The notes below the pieces were generated by a model. It was given only the letters and a program-made list of their open reading frames with translations, was not told the origin of the DNA and did no database searches. Positions 8,850-16,698 of a stretch of DNA of 64,000 nt are shown piece by piece; the stretch's first letter is position 1; each line of letters opens with the position of its first letter. The DNA lies in assembly GCA_945874145.1 (NCBI GenBank), contig CAMCFN010000003.1, positions 1-64,000 on the forward strand, read 5' to 3'. This DNA is from Akkermansia muciniphila. Lineage in GTDB: Bacteria; Verrucomicrobiota; Verrucomicrobiia; Limisphaerales; SXTU01. A program made the translations under genes and the position numbers.

Positions 8850-9235
8850 TGGTTCAGTTGCGCGTTCTCAACGGCGGGCGGGCGGGCACGGTCCATGTTG
8901 CCAGTCAGTTTCCCTGCACGCTGGGACGGGCCGCGAGTGACTCGCTCAGGTTGAACGAAGCCGGGGTCTGGGATCATCACCTGCAACTCGATCTTCAAGT
9001 TCCAGAGGGTTTCCGGCTGCGTCGGCTCGGACAGGGTCGCGCCAGCGTGAATGACACGGAGTTCGACGACCTCATTCTGCGCAATGGAGATGTCATCACG
9101 CTGGGCGCGGTGAAGCTTCAGTTCTGGCTGGGCGAAGTCACGCAGGGGAACAACCGGCTCCGGGAAGCCTTCACTTGGATCGCCGTGGCCCTCGCCGCCG
9201 TGCTTCAAGGGATATTGGTCAGCCTGCTGCTCTGA
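8849..9235 (+). CDS. FHA-domain protein with C-terminal membrane anchor
   Basis: This protein has 128 residues. Residues about 3-98 fit an FHA fold: CTLGRAASDSLRLN carries the conserved Gly-Arg and Ser, followed by HHLQLD (His), SVNDTEF in place of the usual NG loop, and LRNGDVITLG. A single hydrophobic helix occupies the last 20 residues (WIAVALAAVLQGILVSLLL), a tail anchor. FHA domains bind phospho-Thr peptides. The ATG overlaps the export gene stop codon, so it belongs to the exopolysaccharide operon, where it could read phosphorylation of the assembly machinery. No Ser/Thr kinase is present in the window, so the phosphorylated partner is unknown. Confidence 0.8.
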   Translation: MVQLRVLNGGRAGTVHVASQFPCTLGRAASDSLRLNEAGVWDHHLQLDLQVPEGFRLRRLGQGRASVNDTEFDDLILRNGDVITLGAVKLQFWLGEVTQGNNRLREAFTWIAVALAAVLQGILVSLLL

Positions 9236-9243
9236 GAGTCCGC

Positions 9244-10413
9244 CTAGGCCAGCCGGCGTTTGGCCAGTTCACCGATGGTCCAGAGGTATTCGTCCACGAG
9301 TTGATCCACCACGTTCCGCTTCTTCATTTCCGCCGGCATGACCTCCCAAGTGTAGGTTTCCATCTCCAAGTGAGAGCAGAGGGAAGGGGTTTCCTTGAGC
9401 ACGTCCATCACCCCCCGCACATGATCGGCGGTCGTGTCAAAAATGGGGGTTGGCACGGCATGCAGAGGGATGTGGAAATGGATGCGCCATTCGTCAGTGA
9501 GCGCGGGCGGCAGCTTGTTGTGCAATGCCAGTGCTGCGTCCAAGTCCTTGTGCCGCGTGATGCTGCCATCGGCGGAACGGGCGATCACCTGATGGAAATA
9601 AACATCGTCGGCGAAGGCGTGTAGCGCCTGCCGCGTTTCCGCCGTGGGCTTGACCTTGAGCGCGTTGCTGAGGTGCAGCTTGCTGATCTTGATCTTGTGC
9701 TGCTGCAAGCGGCCCAGCGCCTCCCGGGGCGACTCGTATTGGAGGGCGATGTGGCAGCAGTCGTAATTGATGCCCATGTGCTCATCCAGCCGCAGATCCC
9801 CGGGCCGGTCGGCGCGCATTTGCTCGATAAACTCGACCGCCTCGGCCGTGGTTTCGAGAAAGCAGAGCGGTTCCGGCTCAAGCCCGAGATGCAGCGCCTT
9901 GCCCGTCCGCCGGCTCACGCGCTCGATGTGCTCCACGCACTTCCACAGGGTTTCGCGGGCCGTCCGCACCTGCGCGGGGCTGCGGATGAACTCCTTGAAC
10001 GACACCGGCACGGTGCTGACGCTTCCCTCGATGCCGGCCGGAACTATTTCGCCGAGGAGGTCGAAGAGCAGGTTCGTGTAAGCCAGTCGCTCCGGCGTCG
10101 TCCAGTCCGGCGCATAGACCTGCTCCTTCACGCGGCTGCCATGGAAGCGGCCGTAGGGAAAGCCGTTGATGGTGAAGACGTAGCAATTCTCCGCTTCCAG
10201 CCAGCGTTGGAAGCCCGCCAGCGTGGGAGGATCTGCCAGCTCCCGCGCCGCGTCCGCACCCAGCCGCAGCCCGATGGCGTAAGGGGCCTTGGTGCCCAGC
10301 CGATTGCGCACGGCCAGCACGTATTTCTGAAGCGATTCAAAGGTCTGCGGCCAGGACTCTCCCCGGTGGATGTTCGTGCAATAGGCGAGGTGGAGACCGT
10401 GCTTCAATTTCAT
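9244..10413 (-). CDS. eboE: EboE-like TIM-barrel protein (sugar phosphate isomerase/epimerase superfamily)
   Basis: The 389-residue protein starts MKLKHGLHLAYCTNIHRGES, the hallmark of EboE-type metabolite traffic proteins, and continues as an AP-endonuclease-2-like barrel with likely metal ligands in LGLEPEPLC, YDCCH and HFHIPLH. Ebo gene sets move prenylated or other precursors across membranes in cyanobacteria and various bacteria. Usually eboA-F cluster together; here eboE stands alone between convergent FHA and divergent methyltransferase genes. The ATG at 10413 is chosen over one 7 codons upstream because the family begins there. Assignment rests on remembered family sequence features. 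Confidence 0.75.
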   Translation of the reverse strand: MKLKHGLHLAYCTNIHRGESWPQTFESLQKYVLAVRNRLGTKAPYAIGLRLGADAARELADPPTLAGFQRWLEAENCYVFTINGFPYGRFHGSRVKEQVYAPDWTTPERLAYTNLLFDLLGEIVPAGIEGSVSTVPVSFKEFIRSPAQVRTARETLWKCVEHIERVSRRTGKALHLGLEPEPLCFLETTAEAVEFIEQMRADRPGDLRLDEHMGINYDCCHIALQYESPREALGRLQQHKIKISKLHLSNALKVKPTAETRQALHAFADDVYFHQVIARSADGSITRHKDLDAALALHNKLPPALTDEWRIHFHIPLHAVPTPIFDTTADHVRGVMDVLKETPSLCSHLEMETYTWEVMPAEMKKRNVVDQLVDEYLWTIGELAKRRLA

Positions 10414-10484
10414 CGCGGCAAGGTGTAACAACAAGCTGTCCGCACCGCCACGCTTTTGGTGATTCCGGGCGGAGCGAAAAAATC

Positions 10485-11819
10485 GTGACCTCTGAAACTC
10501 AAGAACAGTTCCTCTCTCGCTTCCGCCGCTCCGTGATGGAAGGGGCCTTTGTGAAGCTCACGCTGGGTGCGCCGCGAACCGTGGAGGCGGGGCTGAAGAA
10601 CATCTTCATCCGGCCGGTCCAGCTTCGTGTCGGACTGCGGCTGGCCTTCAACTTCCGTTATGCCACGCGGGACATCCTGAAAAACCTCACCCCTGACGAG
10701 GCGCACGAGGAACTCGTCCGCCGTCTCGGCGTGGGCTTCGCTTCCGCGAATCTCTTCACCACCACCGAGTCGGTGGAGCTGGCGTTCCGTCCCGATGGCT
10801 CCGCGCGCCTGACCACCGGCAAACCCGTGCACCAGTCTCCGCCCTCGCTGGAACACGACCGCAGCAAGCCGCGCAGCATTCTGTCCACCGAGCCGTGGTT
10901 GCATGAGCTCGGCGTGACGCAGGCCGATGGGCTGGTGCGCGAGGCGATGGGGGCCAAGTTCCGGCAGATCAACCAGTTCATCGAAGTGCTGCGGCCATTG
11001 CTGGCGGAGGCCTTCGCCCACGGCGCACCGGTGCCGCCCATTGCTGATTCGAAGTCCGACCGGGCCACCGGCCGCACGCGCCGCCGGGCCAAGCGCATCA
11101 CCGAAATGCTCGACGAGCACCGCCCGGAGACCGTGCTGGTGAAACGGCCGTTGAACGTCGTGGACATGGGTTGCGGCAAGGGCTACCTGACCTTTGCCAC
11201 CAGCACGCTGCTGGACGAGTTGAGCTTCGTCGGCAGCCGGGTGTTTGGGGTCGAGGCGCGCACTGAACTCGTGGTGGAGGGCAACCGGGTCGCGCTCGCG
11301 TGTGGTTTTGGTCGGCTGCATTTTCAGGCCGGCACCATCACCGCCACGCCGTTGGACACCGTGGATGCGCTCATCGCCCTGCACGCCTGCAACACCGCCA
11401 CGGACGAAGCGCTCGCCCGGGGCATCGCTGCCGGGGCGCGGTTGCTGGTCGTCTCGCCCTGCTGCCATCAGGAGTTGCGACCGCAAATCATCGCCCCACC
11501 CGTGCTTGCCCCGGTGCTGCGGCATGGGATTCTGCTGGAGCGCGAGGCGGAATTCATCACCGACTCACTGCGCGCCCTGCTGCTGGAATGGGCGGGTTAC
11601 GAGACGAAAGTCTTCGAGTTCATCTCCACCGAGCACACGGCGAAGAACCTGATGATCACGGCGGTCAAGCGCAGCCGGCGCAGCCCGCGTGATGAACTGG
11701 CGGCGCGCGTCCGGGAGTTTGCCGCGCACTACGGCGTTCGTTCCCAACGCCTGGCGACCTTGCTGGGCTTTGAACTGGTGGAGGGAAATGGCGGCATTGC
11801 TGCGGGTGCGGAAGCTTGA
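10485..11819 (+). CDS. SAM-dependent methyltransferase
   Basis: This 444-residue protein has a GTG start. The N-terminal 200 residues have no obvious motif beyond a basic Arg-rich patch (RTRRRAKR). From about residue 222 there is a Rossmann methyltransferase: motif I VVDMGCGKGYLTFA, motif II VFGVEART, then DALIALHACNTATDEAL and VSPCCHQEL, the Cys-Cys-His segment seen in the methyltransferase-domain-32 group. That group includes RNA-modifying enzymes. The substrate is not deducible. The gene is divergent from eboE with a 71-bp gap. Confidence 0.8.
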   Translation: MTSETQEQFLSRFRRSVMEGAFVKLTLGAPRTVEAGLKNIFIRPVQLRVGLRLAFNFRYATRDILKNLTPDEAHEELVRRLGVGFASANLFTTTESVELAFRPDGSARLTTGKPVHQSPPSLEHDRSKPRSILSTEPWLHELGVTQADGLVREAMGAKFRQINQFIEVLRPLLAEAFAHGAPVPPIADSKSDRATGRTRRRAKRITEMLDEHRPETVLVKRPLNVVDMGCGKGYLTFATSTLLDELSFVGSRVFGVEARTELVVEGNRVALACGFGRLHFQAGTITATPLDTVDALIALHACNTATDEALARGIAAGARLLVVSPCCHQELRPQIIAPPVLAPVLRHGILLEREAEFITDSLRALLLEWAGYETKVFEFISTEHTAKNLMITAVKRSRRSPRDELAARVREFAAHYGVRSQRLATLLGFELVEGNGGIAAGAEA

Positions 11820-11825
11820 CTGCGA

Positions 11826-11919
11826 GGCGCGGCTTTCAGGCCGCTTCAGTGTCCGATAAGGGCAAACCGATGGGCCTGTGGACCTGCGGATCGTGAAGCG
11901 GCGTCAACGCCGCGCTCCG
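11826..11919. repeat. Dispersed two-hairpin repeat, copy 1
   Basis: About 94 bp between the methyltransferase and lgt genes. It begins with a hairpin around TTCAGGCC and ends with a hairpin AGCGGCGTCAACGCCGCGCT. A similar element lies at 63250-63345 with matching blocks at both ends (CTTCAGGC, GGAC, GAAGCGGCG, AACGCCGCGC) and a more variable middle. It accounts for most of the 161-bp gap. Confidence 0.65.
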
Positions 11920-11980
11920 CCTAGGGCTTGCGACACCAGCACGCTCGACGCTGTCCGTTGCCCCGAGTAGGCTCGCCGCA

Positions 11981-12775
11981 GTGCACGAAATCGCATTTCA
12001 AATCGGCAGCCTGACGGTCCATTGGTATGGGATCTTCGTGGCGGCAGGTTTCATGGCTGGCTACTGGACGGCCATGCGGCGCGGCCTGCGGGATGGGCTG
12101 TCGCCTGACAACGTGGCGGACGTGGTCTTCTGGCTGCTGCTCGGGGGCATCGTGGGCGCGCGGGGGCTTTACGTCATCACGTTCTGGCGCGAGGAGTTTG
12201 CCGGGCAACCTCTCACCAACATCTTCACGGCGCGCAGCGGGTTTGTGTTTTACGGCGGACTTATCGGCGCGACGATCTGCGGCATCGCTTACGCGCGGGG
12301 TAAGCGGTTGCCCGTCTGGAAGCTCGCGGACGCGCTTGCGCCCAGTGTGGCACTCGGGCACGCGCTGGGTCGCATCGGTTGCTTCATGACCGGATGCTGC
12401 CACGGACGCGCGTGCGAACTGCCTTGGGCGGTGCGTTTTCCGGTCAACCACGCAACTCAAGGCGTCGGGGTGCATCCCACGCAGCTCTATGAGGCAGCAC
12501 TGAACTTGGTGCTCTATGGCGCGCTCGCTTGGCTGTATCGACGGAAGAAATTCGATGGACAAATCTTCGCCGTCTATCTGATGGCCTATGCACCGGTCCG
12601 CGCGCTGGTGGAGCATTTTCGTGGTGATTACCAGCCGGAGAAATACACCGGGGCGCTTTCCCCCGGACAGTTGGTGAGCATCGGCATCTTCGCGGCCGGC
12701 GTCGGGTTGTTCGCCTGGCGGAGCAAGTGTGGTGGTGCCAAGTCCAACGAGTCCAAAGTCCCCAGCCCAGCATGA
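11981..12775 (+). CDS. lgt: Prolipoprotein diacylglyceryl transferase
   Basis: This 264-residue polytopic membrane protein transfers the diacylglyceryl group from phosphatidylglycerol to the lipobox Cys of preprolipoproteins at the inner membrane. It shows the N-terminal HWYGIFVAAGFMAGY helix, RGLYVITFWREEF, the family core GRIGCFMTGCCHG, and the later HPTQLYEA and RALVEHFRGD segments. GTG start. The 3' end overlaps the next gene by ATGA. Its last dozen codons contain a GTCCAA/GTCCAAAGTCC direct repeat, so the C-terminal tail looks recently altered. Confidence 0.93.
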   Translation: MHEIAFQIGSLTVHWYGIFVAAGFMAGYWTAMRRGLRDGLSPDNVADVVFWLLLGGIVGARGLYVITFWREEFAGQPLTNIFTARSGFVFYGGLIGATICGIAYARGKRLPVWKLADALAPSVALGHALGRIGCFMTGCCHGRACELPWAVRFPVNHATQGVGVHPTQLYEAALNLVLYGALAWLYRRKKFDGQIFAVYLMAYAPVRALVEHFRGDYQPEKYTGALSPGQLVSIGIFAAGVGLFAWRSKCGGAKSNESKVPSPA

Positions 12776-13710
12776 CTGAACGTTCTGAAACCTTTACGAT
12801 TGAGCAGACGCTGCCCAGTGAGCGGCTCGACCGCTTCCTGCACACGCGCTACCCGGCGGCTTCGCGGAGCGCGCTTCAGCGGCTCATTGAGGAGGGCGAA
12901 ATCACCGTCAATGAGCAGACGGTTAAGCCAACTCACGTGCCCCATGCCGGCGAAGTCGTCACCGTCCGCTGGCCCGGTCCGCGCCCGGACAAGGCGGAGC
13001 CCGAGGACCTTCCGCTCACCGTGCTTTATGAGGACGAGGTGTTGCTGGTGGTGAACAAGACGCCGGACATCGCTGTGCATCCCGGCAACGGCCACGAACA
13101 ACACACGCTGGTCAACGCGCTGCTGCATCATTGCAAGGGCCAGCTCAGCGGCATCGGCGGCGTGGCGCGGCCTGGAATCGTTCACCGGCTGGATTTGGAG
13201 ACGAGCGGCTGTCTGGTGGTGGCGAAGAATGATGCGACCCATGTAGCGCTGTCCGCCCAGTTTGCCGATCGCGAGGTGGAAAAGATTTACCATGCGGTGG
13301 TCTGTGGTGCGCCGACGCGTGTCACCGGCGAAATCAAGGTGCCCATCGCGCGCCATCCCACGCACCGCAAGCGCATGGCTGCGACCGAGGGCGGGGGCCG
13401 CGCTGCTTGGACCACCTACGAGGTTTTACGGCGGTTCAAGGCGGTGAGCTTGGTGCAATGCACCTTGCACACGGGCCGGACCCACCAGATCCGCGTTCAC
13501 ATGGAGCATCTCGGGTATCCGCTGGTGGGCGATTCCATTTACGGCAAGCGGCAGAATGCCCGGTTGGTGGAGCTGACGGGCTATGAGGCGCCCCGCCAGT
13601 TGCTGCACGCCGCCCGGCTGGGCTTCACGCATCCGAAGACCGGCGAGAAGCTCGTTTGTGAAGCCCCGTGGCCGCAGGACTTCTCGGCTGCTGTGCAGAC
13701 GTTGAGCTGA
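12772..13710 (+). CDS. RluA-family 23S rRNA pseudouridine synthase
   Basis: This 312-residue protein has an N-terminal S4 RNA-binding domain (about 15-75, SERLDRFLHTRYP) and then a PseudoU_synth_2 catalytic domain. The catalytic Asp lies in the HRLDLETSG motif (about residue 140). RTHQIRVHMEHLGYP and GDSIYG are the conserved downstream blocks. The S4 plus RluA layout points to an RluC/RluD-type enzyme acting on large-subunit rRNA; which uridines cannot be told from sequence alone. Its ATG overlaps the lgt stop codon, implying translational coupling. Confidence 0.9.
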   Translation: MTERSETFTIEQTLPSERLDRFLHTRYPAASRSALQRLIEEGEITVNEQTVKPTHVPHAGEVVTVRWPGPRPDKAEPEDLPLTVLYEDEVLLVVNKTPDIAVHPGNGHEQHTLVNALLHHCKGQLSGIGGVARPGIVHRLDLETSGCLVVAKNDATHVALSAQFADREVEKIYHAVVCGAPTRVTGEIKVPIARHPTHRKRMAATEGGGRAAWTTYEVLRRFKAVSLVQCTLHTGRTHQIRVHMEHLGYPLVGDSIYGKRQNARLVELTGYEAPRQLLHAARLGFTHPKTGEKLVCEAPWPQDFSAAVQTLS

Positions 13711-13714
13711 GGCC

Positions 13715-14458
13715 ATGACCCAAGCCGTGGCAGTTAAAAGGCGCAGCCCGCGCCAAGCCCCAGAGAGCGAGCAGGCTCCAGCCCGAGGTCTACCAACGCA
13801 TCCAGTGGTGGACCGGTTGTTGCCCGAGCGTGAATTGCTGGGCCGAGGGTTCACGTTTATTGCGGGGGTGGATGAAGCGGGTCGTGGTCCGCTGGCCGGC
13901 CCGGTGGTGGCGGCGGCGGTGATGTTTCCGCTGGAGTGGTTGCGCGGGGAGTTTCCGCCTGAACTGGCGGATTTGAACGACTCGAAGCAGCTTGCCGAGG
14001 CGCGGCGCGAACACTACTTCGGTTGGATCACAGCGCATCCGGCCGTGCGCTTCGCCGTGGCGCTGGTCGATGCGGCGGTGATTGATCGCATCAACATTCT
14101 CCAAGCCACGCATCGCGCAATGAACGAGGCACTGGCCCAGCTCGTCCCGCCGCCCGCGCACGCCTTGGTGGACGGCCGCCCGGTGAAGACACTGCGGTTC
14201 TCGCAGACGGCCTTGGTGAAGGGCGATGCGCGCAGCTATTCCATCGCCGCTGCGAGCGTGCTGGCCAAGGTGACGCGCGATCGGCTGATGGTGGCGGCTG
14301 ATCAGGAGTTCCCGGGTTATGGATTCGCGGAGCACAAGGGCTACGGCACGCCGGCGCATCTTGCAGCCATCGCACGATTGGGGCCATGTGCCATTCATCG
14401 CCGTAGCTTCGCGCCCCTGAAAGCGGGGCCGCCGGAGTTCAGTATGAAACCAGCGTGA
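13715..14458 (+). CDS. rnhB: Ribonuclease HII
   Basis: This 247-residue enzyme cleaves RNA in RNA:DNA hybrids and at single misincorporated ribonucleotides. The signature GVDEAGRGPLAGPVVAAAV supplies the first catalytic Asp-Glu pair, and ALVDGRPVK and KGDARSYSIAAASVLAKVTRD supply the remaining acidic and Ser/Ala blocks. About 45 extra N-terminal residues precede the core; they are Arg/Pro-rich and may be a linker or reflect a later true start. The gene lies 4 bp after the pseudouridine synthase gene. Confidence 0.93.
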   Translation: MTQAVAVKRRSPRQAPESEQAPARGLPTHPVVDRLLPERELLGRGFTFIAGVDEAGRGPLAGPVVAAAVMFPLEWLRGEFPPELADLNDSKQLAEARREHYFGWITAHPAVRFAVALVDAAVIDRINILQATHRAMNEALAQLVPPPAHALVDGRPVKTLRFSQTALVKGDARSYSIAAASVLAKVTRDRLMVAADQEFPGYGFAEHKGYGTPAHLAAIARLGPCAIHRRSFAPLKAGPPEFSMKPA

Positions 14459-14886
14459 TGAAACGCCTCTGGGAGAAAATCAAGGCCATCGCCGCGACGG
14501 ATCAACCGGAGCATCTCCGGCGAGGGAAACTCGGGGAACGCGCGGCCAAGCAGCATTTGCAGGCGCAGGGGCTCAATTTTCTCACGGCGAACTTCCGTTC
14601 GCTGCGCGGCGAGATTGACCTCGTTTTTCGGGAGCAAGACTGCCTCGTTTTTGTGGAGGTGAAGACGCGTTCCTCGGAGGACTGGGGGCGGCCTGCCGCT
14701 GCGGTGAACGCGCGCAAAAAGCGGCTGCTTTCGCAGGCGGCGCTGGACTACTTGCGGCTGCTGAAGAACCCGGAGGTGAAGATCCGCTTCGACATCGTCG
14801 AGGTGCTCTTGGCCGAGGGCAAAGTGCGGGAAATCCGTCACCTCCCGGCCACGTTCACGCTGGCCGCGCCCTATCGTCATGGCTGA
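14458..14886 (+). CDS. yraN: YraN/UPF0102-family endonuclease-like protein
   Basis: This 142-residue protein has a PD-(D/E)xK-like core: the invariant GERAAKQHLQAQG, then LRGEIDLVFRE (Asp), LVFVEVKTRSS (Glu and Lys) and VNARKKRLL. The cellular role of the family is unsettled. Pairing of yraN with rnhB is common in bacteria. ATG at 14458 overlaps the rnhB TGA; a GTG one codon upstream is possible. Confidence 0.88.
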   Translation: MKRLWEKIKAIAATDQPEHLRRGKLGERAAKQHLQAQGLNFLTANFRSLRGEIDLVFREQDCLVFVEVKTRSSEDWGRPAAAVNARKKRLLSQAALDYLRLLKNPEVKIRFDIVEVLLAEGKVREIRHLPATFTLAAPYRHG

Positions 14887-14937
14887 GAAAGTTATGAACC
14901 TGCTGCTTCGGATCGGCGTCTATTTGCGGCATCCAAA

Positions 14938-16695
14938 TTGAAAAGCTTCGATTCAATCACGCGCTTAAAAGCGCTGCTTTGCCACTCGGTTCGTGGCGGC
15001 AGGTTTGTGGCTGCGCTAGGTCTCGGCGTGGTGCTGCTCGTGGGCGGCTGTTCGCAGCAACACTATCGCACGCAAGCGGACCGGGATATTTATCGCATTC
15101 TGAATCGCAAAGAGCAGGCGCTGTTCGGGCACACGAATGCCTTCACGATCGACACTCCGTATTCCCAGCGCGACCCGAAGGATGTCCGCTGGGAGCAGTT
15201 GTTTGGCGAGAGCAAGGGCGGCCAAGGCCGGCGGCTGCTTCCACTCGACGAGGCGCTCAAGCTAGCCGTGGCGCACAACCGGCAATACCAGTTGCGCAAG
15301 GAAACGCTTTACCTCTCCGCCCTGACACTTACAGGTGAGCAGCGGGAGTTCAACAAGCTGCCCTTTGCGTCTGTGAACGCAGGCGTGGCCCGGGAGGCCG
15401 ATGGCGACGGGCGGGTGGACGGTGGCGGCAGCCTGGGCTTCACCCAGCTATTGCAGGCGGGCGGCACCATCAGCGCCACGCTGGCCAATGACATGCTCCG
15501 CTATTTCACGGGAAACTCGGGGCGCTCGGTCACGACGGTGATGTCGCTCAATTTCACCCAACCTCTCCTGCGCGGCTCGGGGGCGGACGTCGTGGCCGAG
15601 GCGCTGCGGCAGGCGGAGCGCGATGTCATTTATGATTTGCGGAGCTTCGCCTTGTTCCAGCAGACCTTTGCGACGGACATCGTGACCACTTACTACCGGT
15701 TGCTGCAACGCAAGGACGCCGTGCGCAACGCGTGGAACAACTACGAGAAGCTGCGCAAGACCCGCGAGCTGCTGGAAGCTCAGTCGCAGGCCGAGCGGCG
15801 CGCCAAGTTCGAAGTGGATCAGGCCCGGCAGCAGGAACTGCAAGGCAAGACGGCTTACATCGGTTCAGTGGTGCTCTATCAAACGGCGCTGGACCAGTTC
15901 AAGATCACGCTCAACCTCCCGCTGGGGGTGGATTTGGCGCTGGATGATTCCACGCTGGAAAATCTTCGCCAGAGCGGTTTGCTGCCGGTGGACACCAACG
16001 AGGAAGCCGCGTTCGCCGCCGCCGTGGAGCGGAAGATGGACATTCTCAACGAGATTGACCGTTTTGAAGACAGCAAGCGCAAGATCGTCGTGGCGGCAAA
16101 CCGGTTGAAGGGCAACGTCACGCTCGTCTCGGGCGTGTCCTTGGGCAACGATGCCGCGAACTACGCGAATTTTGATGTCTCGCAATATCGGGCTAACGCC
16201 GGGTTGCAGTTGGATCTACCGTTCGAGCGAATGCTTCAGCGCAATGCCTACCGGGCCACGCTCATCACCTTCGAGCGCACGCTGCGCTCCTTGGGCCTGA
16301 CGTTGGACACCGCCCGTGATTCGGTCCGGCAGGGCATTCGCAACCTGGAGCAACTCCAGCAGAACTACATCATTCAGACTAACGCGCTGGAGTTGGCAAA
16401 CCGCCGCGTGGCCGTCTCGGACATGCTGCTGCAGGCGGGCCGCGCCCAGACGCGCGACCAGCTCGAGGCGCAGACCGCCCAGCTGCTGGCGCAGAACGCC
16501 GTTACGCAGGTGCTGGTAGATTATCTCACGGCCCGGCTGCGCTTTCTCGTGGATGTGGGCGCGCTTCGCATTGACGGTGCGCAGTGGTGGCTCCAGCCGC
16601 AACCCCTCCCCGCGCCTGTCATGCCGATCCGCCGCCAGAAAAATGACCCCGGAGATCAGGCGGTGGCTCCGCCCGACAAGGTCTTTGGAAACTAA
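14938..16695 (+). CDS. TolC-family outer-membrane efflux lipoprotein
   Basis: This 585-residue protein has a TTG start, signal sequence and lipobox LVGGC near residue 38, implying a lipidated outer-membrane protein. Two OEP repeats follow, with the long coiled-coil helices of the TolC tunnel (for example RNAWNNYEKLRKTRELLEAQ and SVRQGIRNLEQLQQNY). The loop before the second barrel segment begins NAGLQLDLPFER. It is the first gene of a three-gene export set (outer-membrane channel, periplasmic adaptor, ATPase). The cargo is unknown. Confidence 0.88.
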   Translation: MKSFDSITRLKALLCHSVRGGRFVAALGLGVVLLVGGCSQQHYRTQADRDIYRILNRKEQALFGHTNAFTIDTPYSQRDPKDVRWEQLFGESKGGQGRRLLPLDEALKLAVAHNRQYQLRKETLYLSALTLTGEQREFNKLPFASVNAGVAREADGDGRVDGGGSLGFTQLLQAGGTISATLANDMLRYFTGNSGRSVTTVMSLNFTQPLLRGSGADVVAEALRQAERDVIYDLRSFALFQQTFATDIVTTYYRLLQRKDAVRNAWNNYEKLRKTRELLEAQSQAERRAKFEVDQARQQELQGKTAYIGSVVLYQTALDQFKITLNLPLGVDLALDDSTLENLRQSGLLPVDTNEEAAFAAAVERKMDILNEIDRFEDSKRKIVVAANRLKGNVTLVSGVSLGNDAANYANFDVSQYRANAGLQLDLPFERMLQRNAYRATLITFERTLRSLGLTLDTARDSVRQGIRNLEQLQQNYIIQTNALELANRRVAVSDMLLQAGRAQTRDQLEAQTAQLLAQNAVTQVLVDYLTARLRFLVDVGALRIDGAQWWLQPQPLPAPVMPIRRQKNDPGDQAVAPPDKVFGN

Positions 16696-16698
16696 ATC

